Positions 61,534 through 64,000 of a stretch of DNA of 64,000 nt are shown piece after piece (the first letter of the stretch is position 1; each line of letters opens with the position of its first letter). The stretch lies in the NCBI GenBank assembly GCA_016218045.1, contig JACRFB010000016.1:50591-114590 (forward strand), written 5' to 3'. This DNA is from Ignavibacteriota bacterium (GTDB lineage Bacteria > Bacteroidota > Ignavibacteria > SZUA-365). A program made the translations under genes and the position numbers. Under the pieces are notes generated by a model. It did no database searches, was not told the DNA's origin, and worked only from the letters and a program-made list of their open reading frames with translations.

Positions 61534-62316
61534 TTATTTCTTCTCGGGCAGTTGAAGCTCGTTCCACTTTTCCACAACGGCTTTTGCGAGATCTCGTGCG
61601 GAAGCTGAATTCTGCCCGGTGATCAATCGATGTTCCACGATCACATTCGACACGTGTGCAGCACCTTTAAAGATTATGGCCCCGCCTCGCCGCAGGGCGG
61701 TTTCGAGTGCGTAGGGGAGATTTTCATTGATTCCGCGAAGGCGTTCCTCCTCGTCCGTCGCGCAGGTGATTCTACTTTTGGCGTAAATGTACTCACCAGT
61801 GCTGAGCTTCGTGTTCAACAGCACTGCAGCCCCCTGGCCTAGTGTCGCCACAATGCCGCGCTTGGCAAAGATCTTGGCAGTCAATCCATGGGCCGCTTCA
61901 TCCACGAGGAAGTCCCACAGAGCACCATGTCCTCCGGCAAAGAGGACCACGTCGTACGCGGAGGGCGAGATGCGGGCGGTAGGGATCGTGGTGCTGAGTT
62001 TCTGCTGCAGGACAGTATCCTCGCGAGAGAAAGTGAACCATCTGTCGCTACTGTCAATACTGGCAGGATCCACAGGCGCCTTGCCGCCTGCCGGGCTGGC
62101 TATGTCAACAGTCCATCCGGCCTGAAGGAATACGTAATATGGATGCAGGACGTCCGGGAGATGGAAACCCGTGCGCGTGGGAAGCCCGGAGAGCGACGAC
62201 TGACTTGTTGTGACGATGAGAACACGGGCCTCGGTCTGAGCGAAGGCAACTCTACAGGGGAACAGAAGTGCGAATGCGAAAAGGAGTGCGCGTGCAACGT
62301 TGAACCAGGACTTCAT
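61534..62316 (-). CDS. Exported DJ-1/PfpI-like protein without the catalytic Cys
   Basis: This 260-residue protein has a signal peptide (MKSWFNVARALLFAFALLFPCRVAFAQ) and a class I glutamine-amidotransferase-like fold. VLFAGGHGALWDF (residues 124-136) matches the family. In place of the usual AVCHGPAA nucleophile block it reads ATLGQGAAV (residues 157-165), so the Cys and the following His are replaced by Gly and Gln. The upstream catalytic Glu position also seems altered. It is therefore probably not a glyoxalase or protease of the usual mechanism, but could bind ligands or act as a chaperone. It starts at the ATG at 62316. The cytochrome gene is 49 bp upstream on the same strand. Confidence 0.85.
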   Translation of the reverse strand: MKSWFNVARALLFAFALLFPCRVAFAQTEARVLIVTTSQSSLSGLPTRTGFHLPDVLHPYYVFLQAGWTVDIASPAGGKAPVDPASIDSSDRWFTFSREDTVLQQKLSTTIPTARISPSAYDVVLFAGGHGALWDFLVDEAAHGLTAKIFAKRGIVATLGQGAAVLLNTKLSTGEYIYAKSRITCATDEEERLRGINENLPYALETALRRGGAIIFKGAAHVSNVIVEHRLITGQNSASARDLAKAVVEKWNELQLPEKK

Positions 62317-62365
62317 GGCAAGAACATCGAATGTGATACAGTGGTAAAAAATCGGCGGATCGAAT

Positions 62366-62752
62366 TTACTTCAGTGTGAGCAGGTAGTCGGCCAGCAGCC
62401 CCAACCGTTCGGTGCCGAGATGTCTGAAGGCGGGCATCCCGGCTGGATAGGACGTCTGCTGCGCGGTCAACCGCGAATCTCTTGCGATGTACGCATCGGG
62501 ATCGCTCAGGTACTCAACAAGTTGCTCGCGAGAAAAATTTCTTCCGAGTTCACGAAGTTTTGGCGCCCGCTCCGTGCCCTCCGCATATTCGCCATGACAA
62601 AGGGGGCAGTTCAAACCGCTGTACTCGGCCCTTCCAGGCAAACCGGCTGTTGGATCTTCTGTGCTTCTACCGCATCCGGACACGACAACAATGGATGTCA
62701 AAACTCCGGAAATGAGGAGCGATCGGGCGTAACTGCGAATCGATGTCGACAT
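62366..62752 (-). CDS. Lipoprotein c-type cytochrome
   Basis: This 128-residue protein has a lipoprotein signal ending VVVSGC (Cys27). A single heme c motif C49-P-L-C52-H53 follows, and a Met ligand candidate lies in YPAGMPAF near residue 103. It is a monoheme cytochrome anchored to a membrane facing the periplasm, likely moving electrons to a terminal oxidase or reductase; partners were not identified here. The start was set at the ATG at 62752, with AGGAA upstream. It lies between the DJ-1-like gene and two RidA genes, all on the minus strand. Confidence 0.88.
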   Translation of the reverse strand: MSTSIRSYARSLLISGVLTSIVVVSGCGRSTEDPTAGLPGRAEYSGLNCPLCHGEYAEGTERAPKLRELGRNFSREQLVEYLSDPDAYIARDSRLTAQQTSYPAGMPAFRHLGTERLGLLADYLLTLK

Positions 62753-62812
62753 GGTGTTCCTAGAAATTGATACAGTGAGCGGAGCCACACCGGCACCAGC
62801 ATGGGCCATCCT

Positions 62813-63262
62813 CTATTGTCGAACGGCAATACAGGAAATTTCCACGAGCCCATCTTTCGGGAGACGGGCTACCTGGATTGTGGCTCGCGCCGGCGCGGGC
62901 GCCGGAAAGAATCTTGCGTAGACTGCATTCATCTTCGAAAAATCTTCCAGATCCTTCAGGTACACTGTACACGATACAACGTCCTTCATGCCGCTGGAAT
63001 CGGCCTCCAGGATCGCCTTGATGTTTTCAAGTGCGCGGTGTGTCTGCGCCTCAATCCCACCTTCAACAAAAGCGCCGGTTAAAGGATCAAGCCCCAATTG
63101 TCCCGCAACAAATATCATTGTGCCTGCAGTGACGGCCTGGCTGTACGGGCCTATCGCTGCCGGAGCGTTGGGCGTGGTGATACTACGGCGGTCACTGTCT
63201 TGCGCGGCCAGAGGATGCAGTGTCAACAGCATGAAGAGAACGATGCCTACAAGCCGGATCAT
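62813..63262 (-). CDS. Exported RidA-family protein
   Basis: This 149-residue RidA (YjgF/Rid) protein has an N-terminal signal peptide (MIRLVGIVLFMLLTLHPLAAQ), which is unusual since the family is normally cytoplasmic. The trimer-fold core reads [27 protein letters not shown] and [13 protein letters not shown], followed by the Arg in [19 protein letters not shown]. By family knowledge RidA hydrolyses reactive enamine/imine intermediates; activity in the periplasm would be new and is not shown. The second RidA gene lies 68 bp upstream on the same strand, suggesting a duplication. Confidence 0.85.
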   Translation of the reverse strand: MIRLVGIVLFMLLTLHPLAAQDSDRRSITTPNAPAAIGPYSQAVTAGTMIFVAGQLGLDPLTGAFVEGGIEAQTHRALENIKAILEADSSGMKDVVSCTVYLKDLEDFSKMNAVYARFFPAPAPARATIQVARLPKDGLVEISCIAVRQ

Positions 63263-63330
63263 TTCATCCTCCGTGGATCTGAATCAATGTGAGTCTGTGA
63301 CGCGTCCTGGTGAGGGCACAGGACTGCAGG

Positions 63331-63720
63331 TCAGGGGACAAGCGCGATGCAACTGATTTCCACCAGGCCATCCTTCGGAAGACGTGATACTTCTACTGCC
63401 GCGCGGGATGGCGGATTTTCCTGGAAAAACGATGCGTACACTTCGTTCATCGAGGCAAAATCATTCATGTCCTTCAGATATACCGTGCATGAAACGACAT
63501 CACGGAGGGACGATCCGCTTGCCTGAAGAATGGCCGACAGGTTTTCAAGTACCTGCCGTGTTTGTTCGCTGACAGACGAAGATACGAAGGCGCCTGTGGA
63601 CGGATCGAATCCGAGCTGCCCCGAAATAAAAACGAACCCGCCGGCCTTCACGGCCTGGCTGTACGGACCGATCGCCTTGGGCGCCTGTTCGGTTGACACG
63701 GTTTCACGATTGAGACTCAT
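63331..63720 (-). CDS. RidA-family enamine/imine deaminase
   Basis: This 129-residue cytoplasmic RidA protein reads [33 protein letters not shown] and [17 protein letters not shown], then the catalytic Arg in [19 protein letters not shown]. It lacks a signal peptide. It probably detoxifies 2-aminoacrylate-type enamines from PLP enzymes. The start was set at the ATG at 63720, with GAGGAG upstream. It is closely similar to the exported paralogue next door, so the pair probably arose by tandem duplication. Confidence 0.92.
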   Translation of the reverse strand: MSLNRETVSTEQAPKAIGPYSQAVKAGGFVFISGQLGFDPSTGAFVSSSVSEQTRQVLENLSAILQASGSSLRDVVSCTVYLKDMNDFASMNEVYASFFQENPPSRAAVEVSRLPKDGLVEISCIALVP

Positions 63721-63749
63721 GGATCGCTCCTCAAGTATGTGCTGTTTCG

Positions 63750-64000
63750 TTAGCGGACAGTGTACGATGCAGAAAAGAACCCAACCCAATGTTTTAGAGA
63801 AAACGGTGCGGTTATTCCCATGCCTGTTTTTGTCAGTGGAAGAACGCCCTCACTGTACGTGTCGGAGTATCGGATCAGCGTGCCATCGAGACTGCGTCCG
63901 GTCAATCGCTGGACCAGCCGTTGGACCGTCAGGAGGCCGAACGGCACGGAAAATTTCCCGCACCATCGCACGCTGTTCATCAACTCTGTGAAGCGGCGGA
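63750..64000 (-). CDS. C-terminal end of an unidentified protein (cut by window edge)
   Basis: A minus-strand frame is open from the right window edge to a stop at 63750, about 80 residues. It reads through [16 protein letters not shown] and [14 protein letters not shown] and ends [14 protein letters not shown]. It lies 29 bp upstream of the RidA pair on the same strand. I recognise no family from this fragment; coding potential rests only on the open frame and position. Confidence 0.4.
   Translation of the reverse strand, partial: RRFTELMNSVRWCGKFSVPFGLLTVQRLVQRLTGRSLDGTLIRYSDTYSEGVLPLTKTGMGITAPFSLKHWVGFFSASYTVR

Overview
The window is 64 kb of chromosome with high GC (about 58 % by eye), densely packed with core metabolic and envelope genes. 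Two proteins end in type IX secretion (Por-type) C-terminal sorting tails, and there is a Bacteroidota-style LptE, a TonB-C protein, GmhA and a DUF5916 protein. Together these point to a Gram-negative member of the Bacteroidota/Chlorobi (FCB) group, most like the Ignavibacteria/Kapabacteria lineage; this placement is inferred from gene content. No insertion sequence, integrase, prophage, CRISPR array or recognisable defence system was found, and the only RNA gene seen is one tRNA-Phe.

Layout. 1-6 kb: 5' part of uppS, a possible tiny basic protein gene, tpiA, a thiolase, tRNA-Phe, a membrane M28 peptidase, a LEA14-like lipoprotein and an NlpC/P60 lipoprotein. 6-12 kb: a large membrane Fe-S oxidoreductase, a D-cysteine desulfhydrase-like enzyme, a small membrane protein, a TonB-C/coiled-coil protein and a GT4 glycosyltransferase. 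12-21 kb: a 1134-residue secreted PNGase F/LamG protein, comF, an RfbF-like nucleotidyltransferase, a double universal stress protein and an exported type I pullulanase. 21-29 kb: a small Cys protein, a sodium:solute symporter, MarR, class I fumarase, gmhA and a LamG protein with a sorting tail. 28-40 kb: NDH-2, a 949-residue M16 protease, a rubrerythrin-like protein, a membrane/zinc-ribbon pair, an S9 peptidase and a DUF5916 protein. 40-48 kb: rhomboid-ispG, gapA-pgk, and an LCP protein with a C-terminal half of MetH, divergent from an Rrf2 regulator. 49-55 kb: a tightly spaced run miaB / SPOR protein / sigma-54 activator / lptE / GT2, closed by a terminator, then a TPR protein. 56-64 kb: a paired M16 operon with a HAD phosphatase, a PAP2-like protein, a [2Fe-2S] ferredoxin, a DJ-1-like protein without its catalytic Cys, a lipoprotein cytochrome c and two RidA paralogues, one of them exported.

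How the genes fit together. tpiA, gapA and pgk supply central glycolysis. The Fe-S oxidoreductase, NDH-2, cytochrome c and fumarase belong to respiratory and TCA metabolism, and the thiolase fits fatty-acid or ketone metabolism. uppS, ispG, gmhA, lptE, the LCP protein, RfbF and the glycosyltransferases serve isoprenoid and envelope synthesis. Many exported hydrolases (M16, S9, M28, NlpC, pullulanase, PNGase-like) suggest a heterotrophic polymer or peptide user.

The observations most worth following up are the stand-alone MetH C-terminal half, the receiver-less sigma-54 activator with a GSFTGA loop inside a tRNA-modification/envelope operon, the degenerate DJ-1 protein, the exported RidA and the PNGase/LamG fusion. 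I did not find a convincing wholly new multi-gene system.
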